Positions 46,069 through 58,870 of a stretch of DNA of 64,000 bases are shown here, one piece after another. How positions within the stretch are numbered: position 1 is the first letter of the stretch; each line of letters starts with the position of its first letter. The translations under genes and the position numbers were made by a program. The DNA is from Sclerodactyla briareus (Eukaryota; Echinodermata; Holothuroidea; Dendrochirotida; Sclerodactylidae). The notes below the pieces were generated by a model. The model did no database searches and was not told the DNA's origin. It worked only from the letters and a program-made list of their open reading frames with translations. The stretch covers positions 334,001 through 398,000 of the forward strand of contig JAODTK010004555.1 in assembly GCA_026419785.1 (NCBI GenBank). The letters run 5' to 3'.

Positions 46069-48810
46069 CATGGGCAAACCTACTCATTAAACCGGCCAAT
46101 CGATCGCTCCGGGTGGTATAAGCAAACGGTAAAACTTGTTGAAAATCTAAAGTGTAGCGCCACTAACAGTTGGCGCGAAGCGAAGACAATGAACATATTT
46201 GATCGAACGACTAGTTCTTGATTGTCGGAATGACAATACCCATGCGTTATTTACTGGCTGTTATGGAATATGGAGGTCTATATATTCTAATATATTTAAA
46301 CTTCTCTGTGGTCCGCAAAAAGCGACAGTGTAGTAAAAGTAAGTAACATTACCCCGTACCAAAGTCCCAAATCAAGTTACCGTGAAAAGAGTATGGACCA
46401 TTTGCCCAACCGCAACCAACTTTCACACGCAGTTGCGACCTATCCTATATATGTCGTAGGGAAAAAAAAAAAAAAAAAAATCTCCGGCGGAAGGCTAGCC
46501 TGCTAAAGCAGACGATGTGGGAGAAGCCGTTCCTAAAATAGAGGGGCATCCCGCTCTTCTAGTATATATCCACAGGGTCGAATATCACCACATATCGCTG
46601 CAGGACTTCGTTTGACAAATACCCCCAAAATTTGTATTTGTCATTACGATTCAGGTGAATTATAGTAGATGTCAGTCAGTTACACACGGCGTTTGTATGG
46701 ATGGGAGCAACCCTGAGTAGGGATTCCGCGGAATAGCACCCATATACTAGGGTCAGGAATATTTACAGGAGACTTTAAATAACCTTTACAACACCGAAAA
46801 TGTGAATTTATCGAAGAATGATGCATTTAAAGCCTAAAATTGAGCGAAGCATTGTTTTCTTTTTCTGCTATCGCAGGCGTATTGCGGCTGTGGGTAGCGC
46901 CGCGACGTTCGGAAAAATTGATGCTTCAAATGGGCAAAAAAAACAAGAATCATCCATCTAACGTATTCAACCTTGGTTTGGAGGTTTTCTAATAATACAT
47001 CAACCAATAGAGTACTTTTCCAGCGGACAGCCGCGCCTCGTAATTTAGTGAAAAGAAATATGGCCATTGCGCAATCACGTTGACTCGCACCGCCACCATT
47101 AAACCTCGCCCATGATTCAGTCGAACAGCGAGCGAAGCAGTCGCCAGGCATTTTGTTTAGGCAAATCACCGGATTGGTTAAGTGTCCCCATCCTGCACAT
47201 CTGAGTGAATGAGGCTGATACGAGGTGAGAAAGTCAAACGCCTGTTTAACAGGCTACGGAAGCAGGAACGTCGTTCTATCATCCCACATCAGGTACTTCC
47301 CGCTGGATAACTCCGCAAATGCTGCACGTCCCTATGTTGATGTGTAGTTAGATCCGTCCCTTGTTATTGCTTTCTGTCTTTGCTCAATACGTAAATTCGC
47401 TTCCGATTTCCCTTTCCGTTTCGATTGTCACCGATGATGTCTCGCCAGTGCAAGTTCTTTCCTTACAGGTGGAATGCACCATAGGTTATGAGTTTTACCA
47501 CTCTTGGTATTTTCATCGGATGATTATAAATTGATTACAACTTCACAATTACTTTGTATACAACCTGATATAGGATACAATAGTGCGAATGTCCACGAAA
47601 TGATAGCGTCAATCAGGGACGTCGATCCGTTTTCGAATCAGGGGACTGAGCGTTGTACTCTCGAGATTGCACCTGTCGAGAACAATTGGGGATATTGGGT
47701 TTACCTATATATTTTTTATTCCAGCCATGATATGCTTCATCCACCCACCGAGTTTTAACCTGATTGTATGTACGGCTCAGAAGGATGAGTGATGTTACGT
47801 AACAGATCGGACGGACGGACGAACAACGAACTACGAACGGACGGAGCGACCCTGATTGATTGTAGCATGCTGCTTACCCGCACTGAAAATTACAATGATT
47901 GTACCTAATGGGGTTATGATGATGAAATAATGGGGTTAATGATGATTTTGGTGGATCCCGCCACATACCCCGCTATGAGGCGTGAGTTGAATTCAATATT
48001 CGACATAAAATTCATGGTTGCCTCCCATCCCTCGTCGAAAGATGGACCCGACCTGCTCTCATTATTGCCAGCCGCGCCTGCAAAATCATCTAAAATTAGT
48101 ACAACGTTAACCCGTTTTACACCACTCGAACCCATTCCATCAGGCGCTCTACTATAGGCTCCCCGCTAATAATATCCTCATACGATTCGCATCAGCCGAA
48201 GATGCGCGCTGCTCTATGTCCACTTTGGTAACGCCCCAAAGGTCAGACAGTACAGTCAAGGCGCATTAAAACCCAGTATGACAACCCATCTCACAGTATC
48301 TGAGGCCGTGTATAATCATTGAGGAAAAATTTTCGAACTCGAGTATCAGTACCCAAAATTCGAACTACTTTTCTAACCAATCTGCGAAAACATTGTAAAG
48401 CATCTGTTTTTCAACGGATTTGGAAGCCAAGCTGTGCTATTCTTCATAAAAAAAGATGCGCCATTCAAGAATGGGGGAAGTCGATTTTTTTTTCAATTTT
48501 CTGTAATTTGCTAACACATAAACCATATTGTCAATCTGTTAGCATTTCCCAGAACCAGATGGCGCCCATATAGGCGTTAGAACCTTGAAAAATACGAAAG
48601 AAGAGGCGTTAAGACAATAACCAAATTTAAGGGAGATTCCAGTTGAACATAGTGTACCACAACCAAACGTTTTAGGCTATATGAGTTATATACCCATATT
48701 ATATCATTCCAGGGTATTAAATATTGCAAAAAACACCATTTTTTCGTGCTGTTAAGAAGTTCGAAAAACTAAGGATGCAAATGGCTGCCATAATTCACAC
48801 AAAGTGACAC
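46069..48810. other. Unassigned DNA right of the Polinton
   Basis: It holds GCGCCACTAACAGTTGGCGCG (about 46158), which resembles the palindromic start of the hAT-like family's array unit, plus an A run at 46460-46478 and short GGAC repeats near 47806-47842. Minus-strand ORFs at 46834-47169 and 47914-48135 look protein-like in places but match nothing I know. Confidence 0.3.
46613..46643. repeat. Perfect 10-bp hairpin
   Basis: TGACAAATAC (46613-46622) and GTATTTGTCA (46634-46643) are exact reverse complements around an 11-nt loop. Confidence 0.75.
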
Positions 48811-48814
48811 GAAG

Positions 48815-49287
48815 TGGGAAGGCGATCAGTAGGTAGAGCTCCGGACGTAATATCAATAGATCATTAGATTTGCGGGTTCGAATCCCTGTAAGCCAGGGGG
48901 ATTTGCATTGCATGTCTCCCCAAATAATGTGACAACGCTACCCACGTGTAGAAGAGGAAACCTGCGACGATGTAACAGAAGTAGGCGCCTCTGCATTGGC
49001 TGCCATGGGTGTAGTAGGTCCGTGAGCAACGGGCATGCTGGGTGGTGCAGGCAGGTCTTTATCAGGTTTGCCAACGCCCTGGGGGTTGTCGCAGTCGTGT
49101 AAGGAGCGCTGTCCTGATACAGTTGTACCCGAGTACTTGATTTAATTTCATCTTCCGATCAAGAACGAGTATCAAAGTATCCATATAACTCATTACCTGA
49201 AATGATCAAAGTGCCTCCCTATGGCATCCCGTCTCTCTTAATAATAATTAATAAAATAATATAATATAAATAATAATAATAATACTA
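48815..49287 (+). mobile_element. tRNA-derived SINE
   Basis: The head resembles a tRNA. GCGATCAGTAGGTAGAGC (48823-48840) matches the A box and D arm. GGTTCGAATCC (48875-48885) is a perfect B box, at about tRNA spacing. About 350 bp of unrelated body follows. The 3' end is a simple AAT/AATA repeat (49238-49285). An internal RNA polymerase III promoter with a repeat tail is the standard SINE plan. The head does not fold into a complete tRNA with a proper acceptor stem, so it is not a functional tRNA gene. No clear target duplication was found. Confidence 0.6.
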
Positions 49288-49289
49288 GC

Positions 49290-51545
49290 ACCCATATCGC
49301 ATTTTTCAATCACACGCGACAGCAGTGTCGAAGCGCATCACAAATGTTTCTCATTGAGACAAGATGGATTGTGCGGGGCGGATGTGGAGAGGTAAAGCGT
49401 TCGAACGAGTGGTGCCGAGTAAGAACAAGACCGTTCAACCCCGAAATTGCCTCTATTGTAGTCGCTGGCGCCAGCCGCACCTCCTGCATATGGCGCGCCC
49501 TCCGACGCGTGCGATGACCACATGCAGTGGCCAACTGACAGATTCGTCTCTGGGGTTGGTTCGGGGTTTTTTTTGTTGTGATGTGTCCCATACTGCAGCT
49601 GATGTCTGGTCTTCTAGACTTGCTATAATATGCTTGCGCATCAATGCCACATAAAATGCCATTGCAATATGTCCTAATCGGAAGTTATTACGTATGAGAG
49701 GGTGAATCAACTTTTCAGTTTGCAACTACGATTTAATATCCTGTGTATTTTCCCTATGATGACATTTTTTATTGACGTGATCGTGTAAGCTTCAAAGTTA
49801 CGGCCCGAGGTCTTTACAGTCGTCGTTGTTCGACCAGGGTGACCCCCTCCTGTAGATTGGACAGTAGTTTCGTGCTGTCTTTGAAGGACCCGGGAAGCGA
49901 ATTGACTGACTTCGTTCTTGCTGTCGGTGAGTAACCGACTATTGTCCGCCGTCCAACTCCGAATGCGTCAACACATCTTCGTTTAATTGCATCTTCATTG
50001 TGACTCTATGTACAATTGATTGAAATCCGCGAATACACGCTGAGGCGTCCAATGCTTCCCGTACCTCATTGGCGCCCAACCCAGGAGTTCATGGTCCCTG
50101 TGGAGTGATTACGCGGGTATGCTGACTAAAACTCCGAATGTAATGATGACGACTGGAGATGAGCGCCAATCTGGTTGAAGACAGTCTGTTCCAGAAAAAC
50201 ATGTTCAAAGCATAGATCGACACTGGTCGATACATTAGTCCAATGCTTGCTGGTCCATTCCTGGCTTTTGTTGAGCACTAGTCGAGAACAACAGCATGTT
50301 GCGGAAGACCCATCTTCAAAAACTTGGTCGGTGGCGGATCCAAGGAACAGGCATGTATCCTTCATGATAGAGGAGCTTGTATCGCGAGTTCCTCTGTTCT
50401 GAGGTGAACTCCGTGAAGCCTTGGTGAGAAAACGGTCAGCTGCAGCAACCCTGTGCTAGTTTCTTCACGGGGAATTTCTCGCGTAACTTTGCGATCTTCC
50501 CTCGAAGAAATACCAATAATTCCTGTGTTTGGCCTCGATCATCGTCTGTCTGATGTGGCAAATAAAATGGGGTTTCCCTTCTTTCACCATTAGTCTCGTC
50601 GAATATCCTTGAAGAGCCGACTTTGGTCGGCGGTCTCGCTACGGTTGCAGTGATCTGATTGCACGCTTGATTGTACTCGGATCACAAACTCATAGTCTGG
50701 CAACTAATTGACTCCATCTATGCAGTTGACAACATACCCTTTCATGTTACTAAATAGTGGTGAACTCTTAGGTCAATTTGAGTGCTATGCATCTGTTGGG
50801 GGAGTCTGTCTGATCTATTCTCTACAAGTGTGTTGCTCTCCCCAAAGATTTTGACGTTTGTACACGTGACCTCATGGCCTTTCCACCAGCTTGTTAATGC
50901 TTGACAGCCGATGCCTCTGCGTCAGAAAAGGCTGGATCACAGACTCTGGAAAATCAATCTTGTAAAGCCTTTTATATGTGTCTTCTCTGTTTTGGAGCTT
51001 GCAACACTTTCCCCAGATTCATCGCAGTTATATCAATTTTGTCCTGTGAATTTCCAAGGAATTGACAGCCCCCTTGGCCGCCATCTTGATTTGGGCACAT
51101 ACTAGCAGCATTGGAATGTAAGCGATGTGCTCGATGATCAAATATAATGTACCATAATTTTGTTTGAAATTTACACACTTTTTTTCGCACTGATCAATGC
51201 ATTTTCCATGACTTTTCCCATATCGGGTCGGGCGGCATTCTTGAACGCCATTTTGTAAAAAAAACAGGTTCTCCCCAGCTGTTTTATTTATTTTATATTT
51301 GCAATCCCCATTTATAAACCAGGGGCCCTGTCACTGGCACGCCAGTGTTCTCCCCAGGGCCTGTACCCGGCGGCGGCAATCTTTTTTGCGGTACACCTAG
51401 ACACCATTACCTACACAAATCAGTTTGAAAATAACTCTTTACAAATTTTTTTTCACCGATGTATCCTATATTTTGGGTTACTATATATAGCGCCACTGGG
51501 CTAAGAATGGGAAGAACTCATAGCAAGGGTGAAGCGAAAATGAAA
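49290..51545. other. Unassigned DNA, weakly coding-like on minus strand
   Basis: Minus-strand frames around 49800-50600 have protein-like stretches (for example EFTSEQRNSRYKLLYHEGYM near 50355-50415) broken by frame changes. They may be an unrecognised transposon. A 7-bp inverted pair CACTGGC and GCCAGTG is at 51332-51347. Confidence 0.3.
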
Positions 51546-51551
51546 GTTTAC

Positions 51552-51659
51552 ACTGTAAAAAAAAAAAAAAAAAACGTCAATTAACGGCAGAACAGGACTA
51601 GAAAAACGTTTTTCTCACCGGTTTTTTGAAATACAGTATTTTTATAGTAAAATACAGTG
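51552..51659. mobile_element. Possible short MITE with CACTGTA ends
   Basis: CACTGTA followed by an A run (51552 on) is mirrored by TACAGTG ending near 51659. The 7-bp arms are short and no duplication was found, so this is tentative. Confidence 0.25.
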
Positions 51660-52797
51660 TTCCATTATTTTATATATATTTGAACGTTAGATGTCCGTTG
51701 CAGTAAACCGTAGTTGCATACAACTGTTAAATCACGACTTAATTTTTTGGTCTTTAAGTATGAACAGTTTTAAACGTTTTTTTCTTCTTACAATGGTCAA
51801 GAATAATTGTACATCTTACGGTTACGGTCAAAACTCGACGTAGAAATACGGTACGGGACAGTTTTAGTGGATAACAGGGGTTTTCCTTCCATGTAAAATC
51901 AAGGCGTTCGTTATTCCACATTTACTGACAACGTTTAACATACGTGATAAAGGTTAACTTTACAAGTTAATGATGCGGTACAGCACAATTGGAACGTGAA
52001 ATAACTGGTCATTGTCTGTTATTGGGTTAGCGACACTATGACATTTTGTAGAATAACGGGGCGCCAAAAGACGTAACATTACGTTATTGAATCGTTACTA
52101 CTTTAATCCCGACTCCTACGGTGGCTTTCGCGGTGTGTCAAATTACGCTCTCTATAGGCCTACGATTCTTCTCCTTTTCTTCGTTTTCTCTTTCCTTTTT
52201 CTTTCTTTCTTCTTCTTCGCCGCGCCGCCCGTGCCAGGACTTTCGATGCCCTCCCCATTTGACAGAGCGCTGATATCTGGATATACAGGATATAGGCCTA
52301 CATATCTTGTCGGTGCAAACACTGGTTGAAAGTAGTTAGGGCCGAAGCAGGAAATCAACACACAAGTGGGGGGGGGGGGGGGGCTTCTGACCATATTCCT
52401 CATCTGTTGTAGCAATATAGCACCTTGGCCATGGGCGGTGCCAGTAATTTTCCGACGGGGCGGAGGGAATTCTACGGTAGGCCCTACCCCGGCGGGTACA
52501 GTGGACCTCAACCTTCCCAAGGCCCAACCCAGCAGTTCTCCAATCCCACATTTCTATTTTATTTTTGGTGAGGGTGCGCCGAGTGAGAGGGGAGCGGGAG
52601 GGGAGACGAACTCAGATTGGGCTACCGGTTCCCTAATCGAACGGGTGAGAGTATGTGGCAGGGCGGCTTAGGCTATTGATTACCTCACCACCAACGCAGG
52701 GGACACGCTAGCGGGGGGCTCCCCCACCCCAGGGGTTAGGAGCGGATGAGAAAAAAAGAAGCAGAATGCGCGAAAAAGGAAGGAAGAAGAGAACAAA
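51660..52797. other. Unassigned DNA
   Basis: It holds a pyrimidine-rich tract (about 52168-52220), a G run (52365-52382) and two TAGGCCTA palindromes (52155-52162 and 52293-52300). No gene found. Confidence 0.3.
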
Positions 52798-52840
<43 letters not shown>

Positions 52841-52846
52841 TATATA
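52798..52846. repeat. TA dinucleotide microsatellite
   Basis: Nearly pure (TA)n is read directly. Confidence 0.95.
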
Positions 52847-53158
52847 TTTTGACCAATTGGAAAATAAGCACGTAAAATTGAGGTTTTGGTGTATGGGTAG
52901 GGTGAGGTGCACAGCCTACGGCGAGCGATACGGCGAAAATTTCATCGGGGAAATTTCAACCCCCGTCGGAGAACTCCGGCCCCTCGTCGGGGAAATCCTG
53001 GGGCCACCCGGCATCAACGAGGGGTCAAGTGCTCCCCGGACGGTGCAAACTACCAATCGCAAAATAGCTGAAGCTATAATCTGGAAAAAGGAATCCTCTT
53101 TTTACTGTTCGCTCCGACGGGAGAAGCGAGGCAAAAGTAGCTACCCGATATTAGGCCT

Positions 53159-53352
53159 GAGTGGCGTAGTCAAGGGGGAGAGGGCAGGGGATGGGACCAC
53201 CTAGTTGTATCCCTTGCCCCCAAATGGGATCACCGACTGAAAAAATAGTGTAGGGCCTATGTAAAATCAGTGGATTTTGCCCCCACAAAGTAGGCCTAGT
53301 CCCCCCCCCCCTCCTCTGCCCCACTAGTTGAAAAGTCAGGCTACCGCCACTG
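53159..53352. mobile_element. 194-bp hAT-like MITE
   Basis: The left end is GAGTGGCGTAGTC. The right end, reverse-complemented, is CAGTGGCGGTAGCC, the same terminus type as element A at 18.06 kb. The flanks are TTAGGCCT (53151-53158) and ATAGGCCT (53353-53360), 7 of 8 identical, as expected for a hAT duplication. The interior is G/C-run rich with no coding capacity. Caution: TAGGCCT is locally very frequent, so the duplication is less compelling than in element A. Confidence 0.55.
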
Positions 53353-53359
53353 ATAGGCC

Positions 53360-55130
53360 TAGTACCCTAGGTTACTTCTCCGCTCTGGCGCCGCCTCTGC
53401 TCATAATAGGCCTAAGCACGGGCTCATCTTTTCAGTTCCACAACATCACTTCTAAGTTCTAACATTAATTTTAGCAACATTGCAAATTGAAAAATAGGAC
53501 TAAAGATAGTATCTGTATGCCCGTCAATGTTGGCATCTAAATATGTGAGACCAGCCATTCGTGGCCAATCGTGTGGTCAAAATCCCGAATCTCTGGAGGC
53601 CGAAAAGTCCGAACCACTATCGCGACTCTCTCCGAGGTTCAAGAAGTACTTGGGTGGCCACTGTTGCATAGTCAGTTGTTAAAACTGTTTTTTGCAGGTC
53701 AACACAACCGAGGGGTGAGCGAGTATCGTTTCAATTATATGTGTTCAATTGTATTTATTTATAATCAAGGGCCTGATTTATATCCCCATGATTCGAAGTC
53801 CATGCCCATAATCTATTCCGCATTAAAACGAAGATCAATTTGCCCACGGACCGACCGGCACGATTAGTCTCTCCTGCTTCGTGCGCTTATTTTTTTCTCG
53901 TAACGGTAGGCTGAGCTGCGAGGAAATTACCGAGTCAGTCGTAAAACAAGTTACCGAGAACTTGATCATGATCAAATTGTAATTGGAATCAGGGGATAAG
54001 ACCAGGAGAGAATTTAATAGTCCATTGAGTTGGTTTGAGGAATATCACCATACACAGAACAGCCGAGTTTAGATGGCCCCCGCGATCACATCCATGCCCA
54101 AAGAAAACCACGCATGGTGGGCATGCGCTGTTCCATGTTACGGATCGACGCGACTTTCCCGGCCGCCTGTCTTTGCATGCTTTTGCCTGTAGCTGGCCCT
54201 GTACCGGACCTCCAGTCTCCTTTTGTTTGAATGCAATCTGGTGCCATCGCTTTCAAAACGTGTGAACATCAAAAATCCACATTCTGCGGATTGACGAATA
54301 AGAGCTTATTCCATCACGCTAAGCTTCTCTATTTGGTTTAGATTGCAGCAGCCTTGTCTAACATACTGTTAACTGTTACTACTAAGTTAGGCGTAGGCCC
54401 AATGTGTTTTATGGTTACGGACTAAGGCCTGGCCTGGGCTAGGGTAGTCATACACTGCGGTAGGCTACGTGCAATTATAGGCCTAGGCTATGTCACTACT
54501 TGTGGTTGATCTTACTTGCCTAAGCAATCGCATAGGACGTAATTCCCCGAATAAACCTGATAGTAAGTACTAGTGTAGCTAAGGAAAACTACTGCTATAC
54601 TGGTTTGTCAATTCCATTATGCAGTTAGGCTAAGTGGATAGTTCGCTAGGGCCTAAACTTTAAAGTTGATGAAATTCATACCCGACTCCACTAATTTCTA
54701 TCTACAGGCTGAAGCTATCGGTAACCTGGAAAAAAATAGGCGTAGAAGTTGAACATAGGCTGGGCCTACGTATAGTTTCTAAACTGAGAGTGAATTGTAG
54801 TGGCCCAGGTACATAGCCTTAGGTCTAGTACAGGTATTCAAGGCCAATCGGAAAGATTTAACATATTCCTAATACAAAATGGAACGCTAATCAGGTTTAA
54901 AATTAATGTACCAAATATGGGACCCACTGGATTTGGGTCTGAACAGCTAGCCTAGGCCAACTAGGCAATCTTCTTGTCATAGGGGTGTACAATAGCCCAG
55001 GAAGGGTATGTATTACAAGAAACATTTTGTTGTACTTGGTTAGCAAACTTTGAACTGGCACTGGAGTGCAAGATAAAAAACATATTATGTTTTTGGGTGA
55101 ATTGTCATTGTAACCCTGTTGCTGTTAGTT
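53360..55130. other. Unassigned DNA upstream of the zinc-finger gene
   Basis: No exon with clear signals. TAGGCCTA occurs at 53407 and 54478. It may contain 5' exons or introns of the gene at 55.1 kb, but none is recognisable. Confidence 0.3.
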
Positions 55131-55135
55131 GACAG

Positions 55136-57996
55136 CTATCTGGGAAACGGCGTCTTTGTGCATGAGAGTAAGATTGAGAGAAATTGCTGAGGCAGATAAC
55201 AATGATTCCCAACTCGGTCCTTGTTGTCCTCCATGTTCGAATCAAATCAAACCTGTTGGTCCGTACTTGTAAAATTTCATTGAAAAATCCGAAGGCATAT
55301 GTTGACCATTACACGACTCATAGGCATGAAAGGAATGCAACTTTTCCATGCTGTTTTACCAAGTGGTGCGACAAGTAATTCTACACGTATAAAGGGTTGA
55401 CTACTCACGTATTCAGGAAACACAATCCAAGTACTGTGCCTACCCCTAATTCACACCGATATTACAACATTCGGAATATCAAGTTCATTGTTCGACGAGT
55501 TCTGGAAAAAAAAAAACATGCAAGTGAGGCATATAGTCCTCATGAGCCACCTACAGGGAGCACATCAAGCAATGGATTGAAGGTATCTGTCCATTTTGAG
55601 GCTAATCCAACGGGATTTCATAAATAAGTCGTCATTCTCATCTCAATATTTCACGATATCATCAGAACTACCATATTCGTAACCTAGCTGCTGATCTGTT
55701 ATCAATGGAGGAATGCCAATGAGTCAATAGATATTTCTCAGTATGATGATGTACAGTTGTGCATGTCGTTTGCAGAGGATGAGAATGACGTGACATGAAA
55801 ATTGGATGCCCGATCACCTGACTCTGGACTGTTCCTTCTGAAACTGCCAAAAAGCGAGCATTCACAGGGGTCTTCCCAGAGTCCTACAATTCAAGTGATT
55901 GTCGATGAAATGGGGTCTTTGAACCGGTCAATCACGAAGTGGTTGAAGAATCCTCAAAGAGAACTGGCAGAGACTAGACTATATGCCTACAAATACTACA
56001 GGTAGAACAGCTGGGCAAGAGGATATTTTCAGGAAAATGACCAAAAACTGTCATGTGCAATTGGTTTCCAAGAAAAAAAAAAATAAAATGAAGGATTTGA
56101 TCAGTATATTCACCGGAAAGTGGTGCCTTGTCCTCTTCTTATAGAAGGAAGAGGTTCTCCAAAAATGAGTTCCATTATGTCGTCCTGTTGCAATAAACCA
56201 ATATGGGAAATGAGAAGGGGAAGGTGAAGTATTGTCACTATTTTCCAATTCTGACACATTACACTTCTTTGTGAAGATGAACGTGAAACAGACCTAATCA
56301 ATCCACTACAGGAAACACTACTGTGATTTCCTAGTGGCAGAGTATTCAAGCAAAGCGTGTTTCTTCAGCGAGTTTTCCTGATGCTCTCCAGAATCCTCCT
56401 CTTTCAGACGCCTTTGAGTATGGCAACCCTCTCGGATCAGCAAAAACAATATAAGGTGCTTGCCTTGTATTATAAACACTGGAAATCCTTGATCCCGCGT
56501 TGCCGATCCCAAATTGATCCTATCCAGTTGGTTCTCTTATGCAAAGAGAGAAATTCATCACAGGGAGTCATGGCAACAGCCTTGTTTTTGCCAAACTTCG
56601 TTGAGGATATTCAGGTTCTTGAGAGAGAGTGGCATAGTCTTGAGTGATGGTAACATTCTTCGAGGTAACTTGTGTCAAGTTTTGTGACAATCTCGTTCCC
56701 CCTAATCGGAGGATTTTGTGAGAGTTTTCCTCCTCTGAATACTATGGTCGATTCTGTACCAAAGGCAAACTGCAAATAGTTTAAGAACTGGTATACCGAA
56801 GGAGAATATAGGACACCTGAATCCTACTCGAGTTCACCTCAAGCTATTGAACAAGCTGATGAAGTACCTGTACACTTTGAAGGCATTAAGTTTGATTCAG
56901 TCTCAATACATTATCTCCTTGCCTGTGGCCCAGCCTGGTCCGTATACCACCCTGTCGGGACATGACCTTTTTGGACGGGGTTGTCGATTAATGACCTTGC
57001 TCTCTACATTCAGTACTTTGTTACACTAAACAGTGGGTTCACTTACGGGTGTTAAATCATAGGTTGGTACATTCAGAATTCTGAATGCTGACTGTGCTAA
57101 ACTTTGGTGACTCCGTGTAACCAAGGTGCAAGCGAATCGGTGGTCCCAAGCGGTTCAAAATTGGATCTTCCTAGGTATTTCTCGATTCTTCTTTTAGCTT
57201 CAGAGTACTAATACGATGTGTGGCAAGCTGTATCTATACCTGAAAGAGATTGTTGAAAATGTATCTCCAACATACAACCTTCACAGATTGCTATCCGTGA
57301 GAGTTCTTGATGGAAGACTATCTGTAGGAGATCACTTTCTGTTCCGAAATGGATAGTTATACCGAAATATCACTTTTGAGTCACTACATCACTATCACTG
57401 TCTAACATTGATGTGTGGGGCCGCTCATTGACTTTGACACTACTTTTTGAGAGCAAGCATTCCAGTCTTCAAACGATGTAGTCCAGATACTCCCAAAATT
57501 TCATCAATGTACACTCCTCCCATTGCTGATAAACATCAGCTTCTTCAAGCATATAACTTCCAGAGTCGTCTATTTCCAGAACCTGTCAAAGTGGAAAAAG
57601 CTGTAACTTCCCACATTGATGTGTATTCACCCTCCATCCAGAATGCTGTCCCTTCATCTGGGATGAAGACCAATGGAGCGGTGATTGTTTTGCCTTCCGA
57701 TTCTGTGGTCCTGTTTATGAACAAACCTATCAAAAAGGGTGAATTTTGTTGGTTATTGTAAGTGATAGTCCTCTGATGTGGTCTGCATCGCAAGTATTTT
57801 GGCTTGTCCTAGTAGTAGATGAACATTTTGGTTGGTGGTCAAGCGGCATTATTAACTCTGTCTTGGCCATGAGTATGGAAATTTATACAGTGCGTGAAAG
57901 CCCAGACCCCAGTGTATTGTGTGTTCAGTACAATTCCCAATTGGATACCATCCACTTACATCTTACCGAATACATGGGGAATCGGTGGTTACATTG
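55136..57996 (+). pseudogene. C2H2 zinc-finger, transposase-like gene, broken
   Basis: A plausible splice acceptor (pyrimidine-rich then GTTGACAG) precedes 55136. A C2H2 finger follows at about 55345-55424 (C-x4-C-x12-H-x4-H, with CFTKWC and HVFRKH) and carries an in-frame TAA at 55376-55378. Next come SGLFLLKL (about 55823), QQYKVLALYYKHW (about 56439), IDPIQLVLLCKE, KFDSVSIH-like sequence (about 56890), DLALYIQYFV in a shifted frame, ADKHQLLQAY (57528-57557), LFPEPVKVEKAV and DVYSPSIQNAV, ending at a TGA near 57996. From memory, this order belongs to a widespread uncharacterised family with an N-terminal SAM-like domain, C2H2 fingers and a transposase-like core. At least six frame changes are present. 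Confidence 0.6.
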
Positions 57997-57999
57997 ATG

Positions 58000-58870
58000 C
58001 AAACCACATCCATGAATGCTCAATGGGGGTAGTAACTGTATGTTGGTGGGGGGGGGGGGGTTATTGATGGCATTTTGTGACCATGTACAGTTTTTGGGGG
58101 TACTGTGGGAATACAGAGTGATATTTCTCCATGTGTTGTCCAAAAGTTGACTTCCATTCAGTTTGTGTTTCCCTCATGTCCAAATTGTTAGGAGAATAAA
58201 TCAGGGCTCATACTGTATTAGCGAGGAACAAAATGTGTGAAAAATTGATTATTTGTAAAAAAAAAAAATTAAGCCAATTTGCTTGCTATGGTCGGAATAG
58301 ATAAGATCATGGGTATTTTCCCCATAATAGTGCATGACCCTAATTATGTGTTGGGTTCACTTCGAAATCATCTGTGATCAACATTGGTCAAGGAATTGAT
58401 CGTACAAGAAATCTTGACCAATAAGATGTGCGTGGTGCCCACTGCCATTGAGCTTACTCGAACCACAAGACAGTTTGCCATAATATTAAACAAATAAGAA
58501 GAATAACCTCTGTATGGGTTAGTTGTTTAATGGCGGGGGTTCCATTAAGTACAACATACTGTTCCTATGGTGCAAATGAGTTATCCTGCCTTTTCGTATT
58601 CCTTCGCGTTGATTCCAATTGTTATCCTGTGGATTATCACATACGAGGCATTTGGATTGTATTGATGCACAAGGGAACCACAGGAACAATGTACAATAGT
58701 ACAAAGTCAATGCATACATTATACTTCACTCTTTGGTACCATGTTAACAATGGCAATATAACTGGGATCGGACAGGACCTGTCACAAATTGTTGAAGAAT
58801 AAAAAGGCAAAAAATAATTGACCTTTCGATTCCTTACCAATCCCGAGTCAAAGGAATTCATCCAGTCACG
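58000..58870. other. Unassigned DNA with G run
   Basis: A G run lies at about 58048-58061 and an A run at 58258-58268. A 90-codon plus ORF (58530-58802) has no recognisable domain. Confidence 0.3.

Noticed and set aside
28861-46074. A 6-bp target duplication for the Polinton
   Set aside because: The flanks GTCTTC (left) and CATGGG (right) do not match, nor do neighbouring registers. The tips may be eroded, so no duplication is claimed.
47914-48135. ATPase-like minus ORF (VLILDDF resembles a Walker B strand)
   Set aside because: No P-loop lies upstream in any frame. A single short resemblance is not enough.
48815-48892. A functional tRNA gene
   Set aside because: A and B boxes fit, but the acceptor stem does not pair, the D arm has extra bases, and a long body with AAT tail follows. 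A SINE explains it better.
50126-50420. FLYWCH-type zinc finger on the minus strand
   Set aside because: The KLLYHEGYM stretch is suggestive, but the following Trp-Cys and Cys/His ligands are not found in any frame.
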